The notes: generated from the sequence alone by a model not told the origin. 64,000 nt of DNA from Simmondsia chinensis (GCA_018398585.1 JAGTTD010000010.1:32404638-32468637), one strand, 5' to 3'; positions 47,399 through 59,949 are shown, counted from the stretch's first letter. Numbers and translations: made by a program.

Positions 47399-47909
47399 TC
47401 CTCCCCGACCTGGAGAGAATTCGCCCTCAAATTCGACCCTTTAATCTTGTTAGCAAGTGAAGATGTCCATGGGGAAAATCAACAGCTCCCAACTTGTGGC
47501 CCAAAGTTTTTCGATGTAGGGGTACCTTAGGTGGTGCTTGTGACGATGGATGGATGGATGATATTTTTTGTGGAGCTAATGATGGTGGTTGAGGTTGTAT
47601 CGATGGTAAAGCTGGTGTTGATGGATGCAGTGGAAGTGCAGTCATTGGTGGTGGAATTAGGTCTATGTTATAAATATCTTTGATGTTCTCCTCATTATAG
47701 ATAGGCTAATCATAGATGGGATCATCTAAGATAGGCGGAGAAGACAAATCAACATCAGACTCATCATATGTGCTAAATATAGGCTTTGATATTGTTAGTA
47801 GTTGAAACAGATATTGGAAACTCTCCTTCGTCTCGTCTTCAGCCCTCGGTGTTAATGGGCGTTGGGGCTGGGTTCCCGGTGTAAGATTGGGATCTGCCCC
47901 CCAGTTGAT

Positions 47910-48270
47910 TGTTATGACCGAGAGTGATCTCAAGTCAGGTTAAAAGTAAGATAAGAGAGTATGGGAAGAGAAAGAAGTGAAAGGAAATGAGAAATAGATA
48001 GAAAATAAGAGATGAGTGAGAGAATTCAACAATCAATATCATTCAACATAACCTAATACAATGGACTCTCTTCTACTTATTCTAATTGGTTAAGCCTAAA
48101 AATATCTAAGTATACAATGCATCTAGACAAGCCTTAACCACGACTAACTACCCTAACTAACTTCCACTCTTACTACTAACCAACACTAACCCAAGCCCTA
48201 AACTAACTTTCCCGCCAAGACTACAATTCCCGCCAAAACATCATTTATTTATTTACTAGGGGACATGACA
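47910..48270 (-). repeat. 3' LTR of the LARD-like element
   Basis: 361 bp, about 95 percent alike to the LTR at 53522 by eye. It contains the motif cccgccaa twice (minus strand TTGGCGGG), also found in the LTR fragment at 274-580. Confidence 0.8.
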
Positions 48271-49526
48271 ATACTCCCCCCTTTTGAGATTCTTGTCCTC
48301 AAGAATCTAATTAGAGCTTTGAGACTTGCGGAGCCTTTGTTGTTCCTGAAATTTCAGCTGGGAGAGAGCTTATTGTAGCAATATCTACTTCTGAACTATG
48401 AACATTTGATCTGAATTGCATCTTGATGACTCCCAGATGTTGCTGAATTCGTACTGTGACTGATGCAATTGCCCTTATTTTTGTAGTATGAACATATGAA
48501 CTTTAAGCAATGGAGCTTAATTGCAATGTATAGATGTGTTATTGCTCTGGTGTTGAAATTGCAACTTGAAGTTGTCCTCACAAACCAAGGAACACGCTTA
48601 TCATTGGCTTGCTTGCTGTTGATACTCATTGTTGCAGTCACATAAATGAATAACTTGCAAATATCCTCCCACTTGCAAGGTTTTAATATGCAAATTCGGG
48701 CCTGGTTTATGCCAACAAGGAGTTCCTTGATCCGAGCACCAATACCCTTAGAAACTTGCAGGTTACCACAACATGTCAGCCACATTTTAAGTCTCTTGTA
48801 CATCCTGTTTCGTTACTGTAGAACTCAAATGTGCGGAGGTTGTTCCCTTGCTGCTTAACCTTTCCAAGCTCAGGAGGCCTTACATTTGGTTGTACCTTTG
48901 GAGGATACCCCCTTCTTTTAGCTCTACTAACCCAAATTCCTAGCTTAGATTGAAATTTTGCTTGCACTAGAACAATAACATAAGGCTCCTTAGCTGGGTT
49001 TGCTTAAGCAGCAGTAAGATCATCCAATTTGCTTGCTGAATTTGTACCATTTCTAATGGGACTCCACCTCTTCCTTGCTAATTTAAGTTTTCTTATGACC
49101 TAGGAGTATGCCCCAAGTCTATCATAGGACATCAACAACTTTTGGCTGCTTCATTTCCATGTTCTTGAGCATATAAAGCCTTTCAAGAACCTCTTTATTT
49201 GACTTAAAGAGTAGGAAATCTGGTGGTCTACCATGGTAAACCAAGACTGGCTTATCGTTTGCTCTATTTCTATTGCCTTGATAGCATTTCTTGCAACTGA
49301 GGCGAATACCAAGATTGATCTCAACATGCTGATGTAGTGTGAACTTCAGTTTTATGAACCTGCAAATCAGGACTTCAATGTACACTCATGATTTCACCTC
49401 TGCACCAATCGAAGGCAGTGAGAAGGCTATGTGTGCTGCAGTTACTCAAGTAATACCCCTGTGGATGACTGAAGTAATTAAGTCCTATGAGTTTGATGAA
49501 TTTTCCCAATCACACATTGTTCCTCA
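48271..49526 (-). other. 3' part of the LARD-like element, small frames only
   Basis: Minus-strand frames of 63-135 aa (48396-48803, 48776-48967, 49122-49385) have no motif known to me. They may be the decayed end of the reading frame that is open at 49527-51380. Confidence 0.4.
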
Positions 49527-51380
49527 CTATATCCCACCGTTGTCTGCAAGTTCTGATGGCAGTGTGTTTGCAGACTTCAATGGTTCGTTAGTGCAAAACA
49601 GAGGCAAAATATAGCTCCTGCTTAAATAGAACCCAGTTTGTGGCTTGATTAGAAGGAAACTTTTAGCTGTTAACAGGTTCATAAGACTTCTTAAGGCCAA
49701 AATTGCACACTCAGTTGTCTCCTTCACACTCTGAAATGCTGCTGCCAATGAGGAAACTGAACTTTCCAACGAATCCACAACAACTTCTGCGTAACCTGTT
49801 GATTGCGTGACAACTCTGAGTGTGTAAAAGCTGAAAGTCTCAGCCTCGTTCCCTACATCTCTTGCATAATCCACAGAATAGACTCCCACTCTCTTATCTA
49901 ACCAAAATATGAAGAGAGTGCACAAAAAACATCTGAAACATTGCTTCTTAATGCAACATTTTGGAAACTTTTGAACTATCCTCCAGCAAGATGAGTTGTC
50001 AAGCTTCACAATTGAACTCCAAGGACACAATGTCACCACTTGGACTTCCAAAGTATGACAATTGACTGACCAATGTCTGCAGCTCGCAATTTCCAAATTG
50101 TTCAACATGACTTTAGCTCTTGTTTGCACCAATTTCTCAATCCCTGTTTGAATCTTCCTTAAACTTTTACATTCAATTGTGTTGCTGCAGCTAAAACAAT
50201 GCAAATTGTCCAACACTCCAAGTTTTTCCAGCCACCCATGTTGTCCTAATTCAATTAGCTTTGGAGTCCTAACAACCATCTCAAACATGAGTAACAAATA
50301 TAATAAGTGGAGACACCAAAAGAACTCTCGAACAGCTGTAAACTTCTTCAAACTTAGAGTTGATCGGTTCCAAACTTCCTTGCTAATGGTCACTCTAATT
50401 TCAGCTGGAGTTATCCTCGATGTTGCACTGATCTTTTCCATCCAAATATTAAGAAGATATTGAAGCTTGTGCATATAATTTTTCCATTCGGAACAACCAC
50501 AACAGATCAGCCCAAACACATTCAGATTCTGCCTTTGATCAGCAACCTTCAGTCGTCGTTTGTTCCAATTTTCAAGTGCTATCACCTTTGTCTTTACTTG
50601 ACTTTGTGCACCAGCTGTGAGGTCATACCAGTGGCCCAACACCTCTTCAAACCATCCACAATTCCTCAACCAACTAACAACAATTACCATCCCATCAAGG
50701 AAATGCTTTTGTATGAATAGAAGCAACACCGATTTTGGAGCAATTGAAACTTCAATGTCACGACCTGAATTATGCAGCTTGCAACATGTAAAAGCCCTTT
50801 CGTCAAAGCTTGCTTTGATGTTAACTTCACAATGACCTGCAACCACTACCATTTTTCCACCATTGCTTGCACTGGCATTGAATTTTTCATCATAAAATAG
50901 CAGCACCAGATGCCTAGCTTCTCTAATCACTTGTAATTCATCCTTTCCCAGATCAAAGGGACTTCCAACATCAATTACATCATTTAAAGCATCTATTGTA
51001 CTGATTTTGGTCTGATCAGAAACCTGTCTCCGCACATTACACCCTTTGTACAAATTCATTAACTCAATTGCTTGCATAGGAACCAAGCTTTGCTTGTTGT
51101 GAACCTTGAAACGCACTCTCGCAGCTCGATTACTTCTTTTCAGCGGAAAATCGACTCTTTTCAGCTTTACATCAGCTTGAACATAATCTCGATCCGGAGG
51201 AAGCTTGTCATAAGAGTTTACATTCATATGAACCTTCTTGCCACTCAAAGAACCTTGTGACAACTCTTGAATATGTTGCACCGAAACAAACCTTACTACT
51301 AGAGCTTGTTCCTGAATCTGTTCTGCTTTTCGACCTTCATCTTGATCCCTTTCCAAGCGAAGAGCACACTCTTGTTGCAT
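49527..51380 (-). CDS. 617-aa ORF of unknown function in the LARD-like element
   Basis: The longest ORF in the window. The start (MQQECALRLERDQDEGRKAEQIQEQ) is charged and probably helical; a basic stretch (VKLKRVDFPLKRSNRAARVRFKVHNK) follows. The rest is rich in Leu, Val, Cys and Trp, with Cys clusters (FGLICCGCSEW; KCCIKKQCFRCFLC) and short hydrophobic runs. No CCHC knuckle, protease DSG/DTG, RT YxDD, integrase or chromodomain motif is seen. It may be a non-standard element protein, captured host exons, or a chance frame. The smaller frames at 51693-52010 and 52136-52330 lie upstream on the same strand. Confidence 0.4.
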   Translation of the reverse strand: MQQECALRLERDQDEGRKAEQIQEQALVVRFVSVQHIQELSQGSLSGKKVHMNVNSYDKLPPDRDYVQADVKLKRVDFPLKRSNRAARVRFKVHNKQSLVPMQAIELMNLYKGCNVRRQVSDQTKISTIDALNDVIDVGSPFDLGKDELQVIREARHLVLLFYDEKFNASASNGGKMVVVAGHCEVNIKASFDERAFTCCKLHNSGRDIEVSIAPKSVLLLFIQKHFLDGMVIVVSWLRNCGWFEEVLGHWYDLTAGAQSQVKTKVIALENWNKRRLKVADQRQNLNVFGLICCGCSEWKNYMHKLQYLLNIWMEKISATSRITPAEIRVTISKEVWNRSTLSLKKFTAVREFFWCLHLLYLLLMFEMVVRTPKLIELGQHGWLEKLGVLDNLHCFSCSNTIECKSLRKIQTGIEKLVQTRAKVMLNNLEIASCRHWSVNCHTLEVQVVTLCPWSSIVKLDNSSCWRIVQKFPKCCIKKQCFRCFLCTLFIFWLDKRVGVYSVDYARDVGNEAETFSFYTLRVVTQSTGYAEVVVDSLESSVSSLAAAFQSVKETTECAILALRSLMNLLTAKSFLLIKPQTGFYLSRSYILPLFCTNEPLKSANTLPSELADNGGI

Positions 51381-51692
51381 TATAAAATCACCTCTTTGCT
51401 GTCCTTACACAGGCTCTCCTTGAAATATTTGACTCTTATCAACAATAATCCCAAGTTTCCTCACATTCCAGTGCACTGCAACATTAATTGATACTACAGC
51501 CAATTCATTACATTTTCTAGCTGAAAACTTTGGGTCTGCAGATTCCTCTGCTTAATTGCTTGCAAGGACTTCATAGTGATCCACTTGTGATTCAATTATA
51601 CTCGCAGCACTACCCAATTGTTCATTGGATTGAAAAGTTCCAACAGCTGCACGATTGCTGCTTGTATACTGCTGAATTGGTTCCTTTACAGC

Positions 51693-52330
51693 CTATTGTG
51701 AATATAAGTCCAATGCAGCAACTTCAATCTCTTGTAGCAGCAAATCATCCTTAGGTGACCGTGAATCAATAACTGACTTTTCTGACTTGTAATCATCAAA
51801 CATCTTAGGCTGTAACACAAACTTATGCTTCAATTTCTTCATTGTAGACTTTTCTTTAACCCAAAGGTCTTTCAATGCTTCATTGAGATGGCTTCTCTTA
51901 GCTTTACTCTTTGCTTCCTTTATCACCCCCTTGACATGAGAACTGTATTCCCAATCCGAAGATATATCTTGCAGGGACTCAAGATCTTCGAAATACTCTA
52001 ACTTGTTCAACCTCAGGTTCCTCTAACTTGTGTTCATCAATTTCGGCATTACCGTGGTCTAATTCATCTTCGATGGCAACAGATTCCACTCCAACCTTCT
52101 CTTTTTGCTCAACATTGAGCTCTTGTTGTATAACTCTATTCATTAGCTGAAAGGACATATTTGCATCGAGAACACCAGCACAATCTCAATTGATGTTTGC
52201 AAACTGATGAGTTGAATATTGATGAACCATAATTTGCTGCTGCACTTGGTCCATTGTCAGCTTTACTTCCCGCAAAAACTTCTCGCGTTCTGAATATTTG
52301 CTTTAACTCCTCCCAAATATCCCTCGTCAC
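51693..52330 (-). pseudogene. Possible gag-like fragments upstream of the 617-aa ORF
   Basis: Minus-strand frames 52136-52330 (TRDIWEELKQIFRTREVFAGS) and 51693-52010 (a Lys/Glu-rich 105 aa including KSTMKKLKHKFVLQPKMFDDYKS) lie between primer site and main ORF, where gag is expected. The resemblance to gag is only in position and charge. Confidence 0.3.
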
Positions 52331-53521
52331 AAATTGACAAGAGCCATCATCATATTTGCAATGTTAAGCAGCGTTTTTAAATGAACCAAACTCAGTTCGC
52401 AGAGATATGAACAAACTCAGTTCGCAAAGGAACAAAATTTGATTCGAATCACTTCAACAGATGATTGCTTAAAGAATTTATACTCCCTCGCTTGCACAAA
52501 CAATCACTTGCTAACGGCTCCTCAACCGTCACTGAGTACGAACCCTAATATGCAGATTTTCGCACACAGAGAACTCGAACCAAACCCTAACTGAGATGCT
52601 TCTTAAGTAACAGACTTACAATTCTGAATGAGGCTCGACTCTAGACCGCAATCAAGTCCTCAACACAATACTGAAGGCAATCTTCAAGAATGAAATCAGA
52701 TTTCAACAATTTTGGTTTTCAGTTTAATGTTAGATCCTCTTTTGAGCAAATCTCAATTCAGTATCATATAATTCCTAAGAATCAACTAAATTCTTACCAC
52801 TTCTATGCTAATTAACGCGAATTTCATCACAATTCAGCAATGAAAGCAGATTCTGATCGAATATGTAACTTGAGTTCAGAATTCAGTTACCTTCATTTCT
52901 CAATTGAATGCCAGAATCAGAACTACCTCAAATCAACTTGTTATTCTAATCTTTTGACTACGATCAAGTTTAATGTTGATCCAATAGCTCACTTTAGCTT
53001 CTTCTTCAACTGATCAATGAATATTTGATCAAGGTCAATTAAGCTTCAGCACTCAACTTCAACAAATCAAATATGCTTCAGCACTCAACTTCAACAGCTA
53101 CTACTTGATCCACTCTACTGAATTCAATTGGATTCTGCAGTAATGATGATTGAAATCCATAGATAATCAATCAACCAAGCTTATATCAATGATACTCAAT
53201 CAATTAATCCCAACTGAAAACATTCCCCAAACAATGTGCAGGATATGAACCAATTAACAATGCGCACAAGCTCTTCAAGCTAGAATTCAAATTTGAATTC
53301 TTGATCACACAAGACTGAACCAAATCAGCACAAAAACTTGTTATTGTTGACTATTTGCAGCTAGCACCAAAGTTTGACACAATACAAACTCAATTTAGTT
53401 GAACTTAATTCAACTAAATTAATTGCAAAGCATCTAAAGTCTCTTGCGTAGCACACAACCAGATTTTAATTTGTTTCTTGATTATGAGCTCGATTGGAAA
53501 AAACGAGGCTCTAATACCAAT
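52331..53521 (-). other. Leader of the LARD-like element
   Basis: A long non-coding leader between 5' LTR and first frame. It includes a short direct repeat at about 53043-53100 (gcttcagcactcaacttcaa twice) and ends with the primer site at about 53507-53521. Confidence 0.55.
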
Positions 53522-53879
53522 TGTTATGACCAAGAGTGATCTCAAGTCAGGTTAAAAGTAGGTTAAGAGAGTATGGGATGAGAAAGAAGTGAAAGGAGAT
53601 GAGAAATAAAGAGAAAATAAGAGATGAGAGAGAGAATTCAACAATCAATATCATTCAACATAACCTAATACAATGGACTTGCTTCTACTTATACTAATTG
53701 GTTAAGCCTAAAAATATCTAAGTATACAATGCATCTAGGCAAGCCTTAACCATCACTAACTACCCTAACTAACTTCCACTCTTACTACTAACCGACGCTA
53801 ACCCAAGCCCTAAACTAACTTTCCCGCCAAGACTACAATTTCCGCCAAAATATCATTTATTTATTACTAGGGGACATCA
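53522..53879 (-). repeat. 5' LTR of the LARD-like element
   Basis: 358 bp. On the minus strand it ends GGTCATAACA and is followed by the primer site ATTGGTATTAGAGCC. Confidence 0.8.
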
Positions 53880-54031
53880 GATTGAATCAAGGAACGCTCG
53901 ATTCTCCAGAATCTCTCCTCGAACTCGTCCAATCTCCTATTTGATGATCACGATCACAAATGTCTTCGATGGTAGCAAATCTCTACTGCCCACGAGCCAT
54001 CTAAGAAACCTTTATGAGCTCTGATACCAAC

Positions 54032-54610
54032 TAATGCTGCGCATAGTGGAAGATTTTGGGGAACGGGAAGGTTCAACGGCATTCTCTTTGATTTTATAAA
54101 TTCACTAACAAAACAAAGACGAAAGATGGGCTCGATTTCTCACAACCCGAAAAAAGGAGAAATAAGGGCACGATTTTTCACAACCCAAGAAAAATAGAAA
54201 CAAGGGCTCAATTTCTCACAACCCAAGAAAAGGAGAAACAAAGGCCCAATTTCTCACAACACGAGAAAAGGAGAAACAAGGGCTTGATTTCTCACCACCG
54301 GAGACAAGGAGAAACAAAGATATTCGTCAAAATAATTCTAAACTAGAATGATCAAACAACCAAGGTTTTTTTTGTATCTATAGAGGAGCTAATTGACTCT
54401 AAACTGCAGGAGATAAAAAAAAAGTACTAAAAGATAAATAAACAGCAAAAGATAAATATAAAAACTAATAATAAACTTAAATATAAATCTAATCCTTGTA
54501 TGAGTCAAATTCTATCTTCACCGCTATCTTCAACTGTGTGGCTACTCCACGTAATGTACCCGCCATCCCGAATCCATCAAGTACCCGCCAGATGTGACTA
54601 GGCTGCATTA
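54032..54610 (-). repeat. LTR R5
   Basis: A 579-bp LTR with five 38-bp repeats, end variant gcattatcc as in R2. Confidence 0.8.
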
Positions 54611-55277
54611 TCCTCCCCGACCGGGAGAGAATTTGCCCTCAAATTCGACCCGCTAATCTTGTTAGCAAGTGAATCGATGTCTATGGGGAAAATCAATGGC
54701 TCCCAATTTGTGGCCCGAAGTTTTTCCGAGTAGAGGTACCTTAGGTGGTGCTTGTGACAATGGGTGGATGGATGATATTTTTTGTGGAGTTAATGATGGT
54801 GGTTGAGGTTCTATCAATGGTAAAGCTTGTGTTGATGGATGCGGTGGAAGTGCGGTCATTGGGAGTGGAATTAGGTCTATGATCTCAATATCTTTGATGT
54901 TCTCCTCATTATAGACGGGCTAATCACAGACGGGACCATCAAAGATTGGTGAAGAAGATAAATCAACATCAGACTCATCATATGTGCAAAGTATAGGCTC
55001 TAATATTGTTAGTAGTTGAAACAGATTTTGGAAACTCACCTTCATCTCGTCTTCAGCACTAGATGTTTATGGGCGTTGGGGCCGAGTTCCCAGTGTCAGA
55101 TCAGGATTTGTCCCCAGTCGAATTAGGGAACGCTCGATTCGCTAGAATCTCTCCTCGAACTCGTCCAATCTCCTATCGGTTTGTCGTTGGTGATCACAAT
55201 CGTAAGCGTTTTCGACGGCGGCAAAACTATGCCGCTTGCGAGCCATCTTAGAAACCTTTATGAGCTTTGGCATCAAC

Positions 55278-56302
55278 TGATGCAGCGCATAGTGGAAGAT
55301 TTAGGGGTTCAATCACCTTCCCTTTAATTTTATTAATTCACTAATAAAACAAAAAGGAAAGATAGACTCGATTTGTCACGACCAGAGAAAAGGATAAAAA
55401 AGGGCTGCTCTGATACCAATGATACAGGATTCTAAATCAGTAGAATCCCGATCACAATTCGAACCAAGAGATAGAGTTTTAAGGGAGAAAAGAAATAGAT
55501 ATTGAGGGAGAAGGTTAGAGTTTAGAGGGAGAGTTTAGGGAGAGGATAGAGATTACTTCTTCATTGATGATCCTCCTTTTACATCTCTTTACATATATAT
55601 AGGAATTGAATTCAAGAATTAAGAAATTGAATTAAATTGCTAACTATAACTAACTCCTTATTTCCTGGCAAGAATTCCTGCCAAGGTTTCCCGCCAATTC
55701 TCTTGCTTCATTGTTTTCCTGTATCATAAAATCTCTTTGAAAATAAACGAATTCGAAATCTCAAAAGTAAATATTGTTGCATACGCTATACTGATCACAT
55801 AACGCATGCATAACATCAAATGTTTGATATTACAAGTCTTAATATTTTTCAACGGCTTGCATGTGCTATGAATGCCAGTCTTAATATTTTTCTCACACCC
55901 CGAGAAAAGGAGAAACAAAGGCTCGATTTCTCACAACCCGAGAAAACGAGAAACAATGGCTCGATTTCTCACAACACGAGAAAAGGGGAAACAAGGGCTT
56001 GTTCACACAACCCGAGAAAAGGAAAAACAAAGATGTTCTTCACACAACCTAGGTTCCTCTTGCATCTATAGAGGAGCAAATTGACTCTAATTCAAACTCT
56101 AAGAGATAAATAAAAGTACTTAAAGATAAATAAACAACAAAAGACAAAAATAAAAACTAAATATAATCTGAAATTTTAATCTAATCCTAGTATGAGTCAA
56201 ATTCTATCTTCACCGCTATCTTCAACCATGTGGCTCCACCGCGTCGTGTACCTGCCATCCCAAATCCATCACGTACCCGCCAGTTGTGACAAGGCTGCCT
56301 CA
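55278..56302 (-). repeat. LTR R6 with the same foreign insertion as L1
   Basis: It contains the LTR-plus-PBS fragment (LTR at 55420-55726). It differs from L1 by a 25-bp deletion near 56041 and a few substitutions, so the insertion predates the large duplication. Confidence 0.8.
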
Positions 56303-56801
56303 TCCTCCCTGACCTAGTGAGAATTCGCCCTCGAATTCGACCCACTAATCTTGTTAGAAAGTGAAGATGTCCATGGGGAAAATCAACGGCTCCCAATTTG
56401 TGGCCCGAAGTATTACGATATAGAGCTACCTTAGGTGGTGCTTGTGACAATGGGTGGATGGATGATATTTTTTGTGGAGCTAATGATGGTGGTTGAGATT
56501 GTACAAATGGCAAAGCTGGTGTTGATAGATGCGGTGGAAGTGTGGTCATTGGTGGTGGAATTTGGTCTATGATCTGAATTCCTTTGATGTTCTCTTCATT
56601 AAAGACGAGCTCATTAAAGATAGATGGAGAAGACAAATCAACACCGAACTCATCATATGTGCTAAATATAGGCTCTGATATTGTTAGTAGTTGAAACAGA
56701 TTTTGGAAGCTCTCCTTTGTCTCCTCTTCGGCACTCAGTGTTAATGGGCGTTGGGGTTGGGTTCCCGGTGTAAGATCGGGATTTTCCCCCAGTTGAATCA
56801 A
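56187..56801 (-). CDS. 204-aa ORF of the tandem element, third copy
   Basis: Identical in protein sequence to the frame at 1066-1680, as expected for the duplicated block. Confidence 0.4.
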   Translation of the reverse strand: MIQLGENPDLTPGTQPQRPLTLSAEEETKESFQNLFQLLTISEPIFSTYDEFGVDLSSPSIFNELVFNEENIKGIQIIDQIPPPMTTLPPHLSTPALPFVQSQPPSLAPQKISSIHPLSQAPPKVALYRNTSGHKLGAVDFPHGHLHFLTRLVGRIRGRILTRSGRMRQPCHNWRVRDGFGMAGTRRGGATWLKIAVKIEFDSY

Positions 56802-56952
56802 GGAACGCTTGATTCGTCAGAATCTCTCCCCAAACTCGTCCAATCTCCTATCGGACTGTCGTTGATGTTCAAGATCATAAACGTCTTCGATGGCGGTAAA
56901 TCTTTGGCGCCCACGAGCCATCTGAGAAACCTTTATGAGCTCTGATACCAAC

Positions 56953-57403
56953 CGATGAAGCACATAGTGGAAGATTTAGGGGAACGGGATAGTTCAATGG
57001 CCACCCCTTTAATTTTATTAATTCACTAATAAAACAAAGACAAAAGATAAGCTCGATTTCTCCCAACCCGAGAAAAAGAGAAACAAGGGCTCAATTTCTC
57101 ACAACCTGAGAAAAGGAGAAACTAAGATATTCTTCAAAATAATTCTAAACTTGAATGATCAAACAACCTAAGTTCCTTTTGTATCTATAGAGGAGCTAAT
57201 TGACTCTAAATCTAACTCTAAGAGATAAATAAAAGTACAAAAAGATAAATAAACAACAAAAAATAAAAACTAAATAAAATCTGAAATACAAATCTAATTC
57301 TAGTATGAGTCAAATTTAATCTTCAACCATGTGGCTCATCCGCGTCGTGTACCCGCCATCCGGAATCCGTCGAGCACCCGTCAGTTGTGACTGGGTTGCA
57401 TCA
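56953..57403 (-). repeat. LTR R7
   Basis: 451 bp with two 38-bp repeats; duplicate of L2. Confidence 0.8.
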
Positions 57404-58054
57404 TAATCCTCAACCTGGAGAGAATTCGCTCTCAAATTCGACCCGCTAATCTTGTTAGCAAGTGAAGATGTCCATGGGGAAAATCAACAGCTCCCAACTT
57501 GTGGCCCGAAGTTTTACGATGTAGAGGTACCTTAGGTGGTGCTTGTGACGATGGATGGATGGATGATATTTTTTGTAGAGCTAATGATGGTGGTTGAGGT
57601 TGTATTGATGGTAAAGCAGGTGTTGATGGATGCGGTGGAAGTGCGGTCATTGGTGGTGGAATTAGGTCTATGTTCCAAATATCTTTGATGTTCTCCTCAT
57701 TATAGATGGACTAATCATAGATGGGATCATCAGAGATAGGTGGAGAAGCCAAATCAACATCAGACTCATCATATGTGCTATATATGGGCTCTGATATTGT
57801 TAGTAGTTGAAACGGATTTTGGAAACTTTCCTTCGTCGGTGTTAATGGGCGTTGGGGCTAGGTTCCTGGTGTACGATCGGGATCTGCCCCCCAGTGGAGC
57901 CAAAGAATGCTCGATTCACCAGAATCTCTCCTCGAACTCGTCCAATCCCCAATCGGTCTGTCATTGATGATCTCGATCATAAAAGCCTTCGACGGTGGCA
58001 AATCTCTGCCGCCCACGAGCCATTTAAGAAACCTTTATGAGCTCTGATACCAAC

Positions 58055-58721
58055 TGATGCTGCTCATAGTGGAAGATTTAGGGGAATGGGAAGGTTCAAC
58101 GGCCTTTCCTTCAGTTTTATTAATTCACTAATAAAACAAATAGGAAAGATATGCTCGATTTCTCACAACCCGAGAAAAAGATAAACAAGGGCTCGATTTC
58201 TCACAACCCTAGAAAAGGAGAAACAAAGGCACGATTTCTCACAACCCGAGAAAAAGAGAAACAAAGGCTCGATTTCTCACAACACGAGAAAAGGAGAAAC
58301 AAAGGCTCGATTTTTCACAATAAGAGAAAAGGAGAAACAAGGGCTTCATTTCTCACAACTCGAGAAAAGGAGAAACAAAGATATTCTTCAAAATAATTCT
58401 AAACTCGAATGATCAAACAATCTAGGTTCCTCTTGTATCCATACAACAACAACAACAACAAACTCAGTGCCTCCTCTCTTGTGTCCATGGAGGAGCTAAT
58501 TAACTCTAAATCAAACTCTAAGAGATAAATAAAAGTACTAAAAGATAAATAAATAGCAAAAGATAAATATAAAAACTAAATAAAATCTGAAATATAAATC
58601 TAATCCTGGTATGAGTCAAATTCTATTTTCACCACCACGCTCAACCGTGTGGCTCCTCCGCATCGTGTACCCGCCTTCCCAAATCCGTCAAGTACCTGCC
58701 AGTTGTGACTGGGCTGCATCA
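58055..58721 (-). repeat. LTR R8, with the tiny LINE-tail insertion at 58442-58475
   Basis: 667 bp with six 38-bp repeats; duplicate of L3, including the 34-bp retroposed tail and its 12-bp TSD. Confidence 0.8.
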
Positions 58722-59368
58722 TCCTCCCCGGCCCGGAGAGAATTTGCCCTCGAATTGGACCCGCTAATCTTGTTAGCAAGTGAAGATGTCCATGGGCAAA
58801 ATCAACGGCTCCCAATTTGTGGCCCGAAGTTTTTCGATGTAGAGGTGCCTTAGATGGTGCATGTGATGACGGGTGGATGGATTATAATTTTTGTGGAGCT
58901 AATAATTGTAGTTAAGGTTGTACTAATGGTAAAGCTGGTGTTGATGGATGCGGTGGAAGTACGGTCATTGGTGGTGGAATTAGGTCTATGACCTCAATAT
59001 CTTTGATGTTCTCCTCATTATAGATGGGCTCATCAAAGATAGTTGGAGAAGATAAACTAACATCGGACTCATCATATGTGCTTTATATAGGCACTAATAT
59101 TGTTAGTGGTTGAAACGGAGTTTGGAAACTCTCCTCCGTCTCGTCTTCCGCACCCTCTGTTAATGGGCGTTGGGGCTGGGTTCCCGATGTAAGATCGAGA
59201 TTTGCCCCTAGTTGAATCCAGCAACGCTCAATTCGCCGGAATCTCTCCTCAAACTCGTCCAATCTCCGATCGATCTTTCTTTGACAATGATCATAAACGT
59301 CTTCGACAGCAGTAAATCTCTATCGCCCTCGGACCATCTCAGAAATTGTTCTGAGCTCTGATACCAAC

Positions 59369-59949
59369 TGATACAGCGCGTAGTGAAAGGTTTAGGGGAA
59401 CAGGAAGGTTTAATGGTCATCCCTTTAATTTTATTAATTTGCTAATAAAACAAGGAGGAAAGATAGACTCGATTTCTCACAACCCGAGAAAAGAAGAAAC
59501 AAGGGCTCGATTTCTCACAACCCGAGAAAAAGAGAAACAAGGGCTCGATTTCTCACAACTTGAGAAAAGGAGAAACAAGGGTTCGATTGCTCACAACCCG
59601 AAAAAAATGAGAAACAAGGGTTCGATTGCTCACAACCCAAGAAAAGGAGAAACAACAATATTCTCCAAAATAATTTTAAACTTGAATGATCAAACAACAT
59701 AGGTTCCTCCTGTTTTTATAGAGGAGCAAATTGACTCTAAATCAAACTCTAAGAGATAAATAAAAATACTAAAAGATAAATATAAAATCTGAAATATAAA
59801 TGTAATCCTAGTATAAGTCAAATTCTATCTTCACCGCTATCTTTTTTTTTGAACAAACACCGCTATCTTCAACCATACGGCTCCCTCTTGTCATGTACCC
59901 CCCATCCCAAATCCGTCAAATACCTGCCAGTAGTGACTGGGCTGCATCA
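59369..59949 (-). repeat. LTR R9, end of the main array
   Basis: 581 bp with five 38-bp repeats; duplicate of L4. The flank at 59950 matches 4829. Confidence 0.8.

Larger units (their letters stand above)
47910..53879 (-). mobile_element. 5.97-kb LTR retrotransposon without recognisable polymerase (LARD-like), inserted in the array
   Basis: The LTRs are 47910-48270 and 53522-53879. On the minus strand they start TGTCATGTCCCC (or TGATGTCCCC) and end GGTCATAACA. The primer site ATTGGTATTAGAGCC follows the right-hand LTR and the purine tract AAAAGGGGGGAGTAT precedes the left-hand one, so the element reads right to left. The disrupted target reads cagttga / attgaatc, consistent with a short TSD around TTGA. 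The 5.2-kb interior carries a 617-aa ORF of unknown type and smaller frames; no RT or integrase motif was seen. Confidence 0.75.
43133..59949 (-). mobile_element. Main tandem array of the short LTR retrotransposon (nine LTRs, eight internal segments)
   Basis: LTRs lie at 43133 (truncated), 44408, 45681, 46932, 54032, 55278, 56953, 58055 and 59369, separated by internal segments of about 645-685 bp with primer site and purine tract at the expected sides. The fourth internal segment is split by an LTR element (47910-53879). Units 1-3 resemble units 4-6 in order by diagnostic end variants and ORFs, giving a three-unit higher-order period of about 3.7 kb. This is the arrangement expected from unequal exchange between LTRs. 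Confidence 0.85.
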
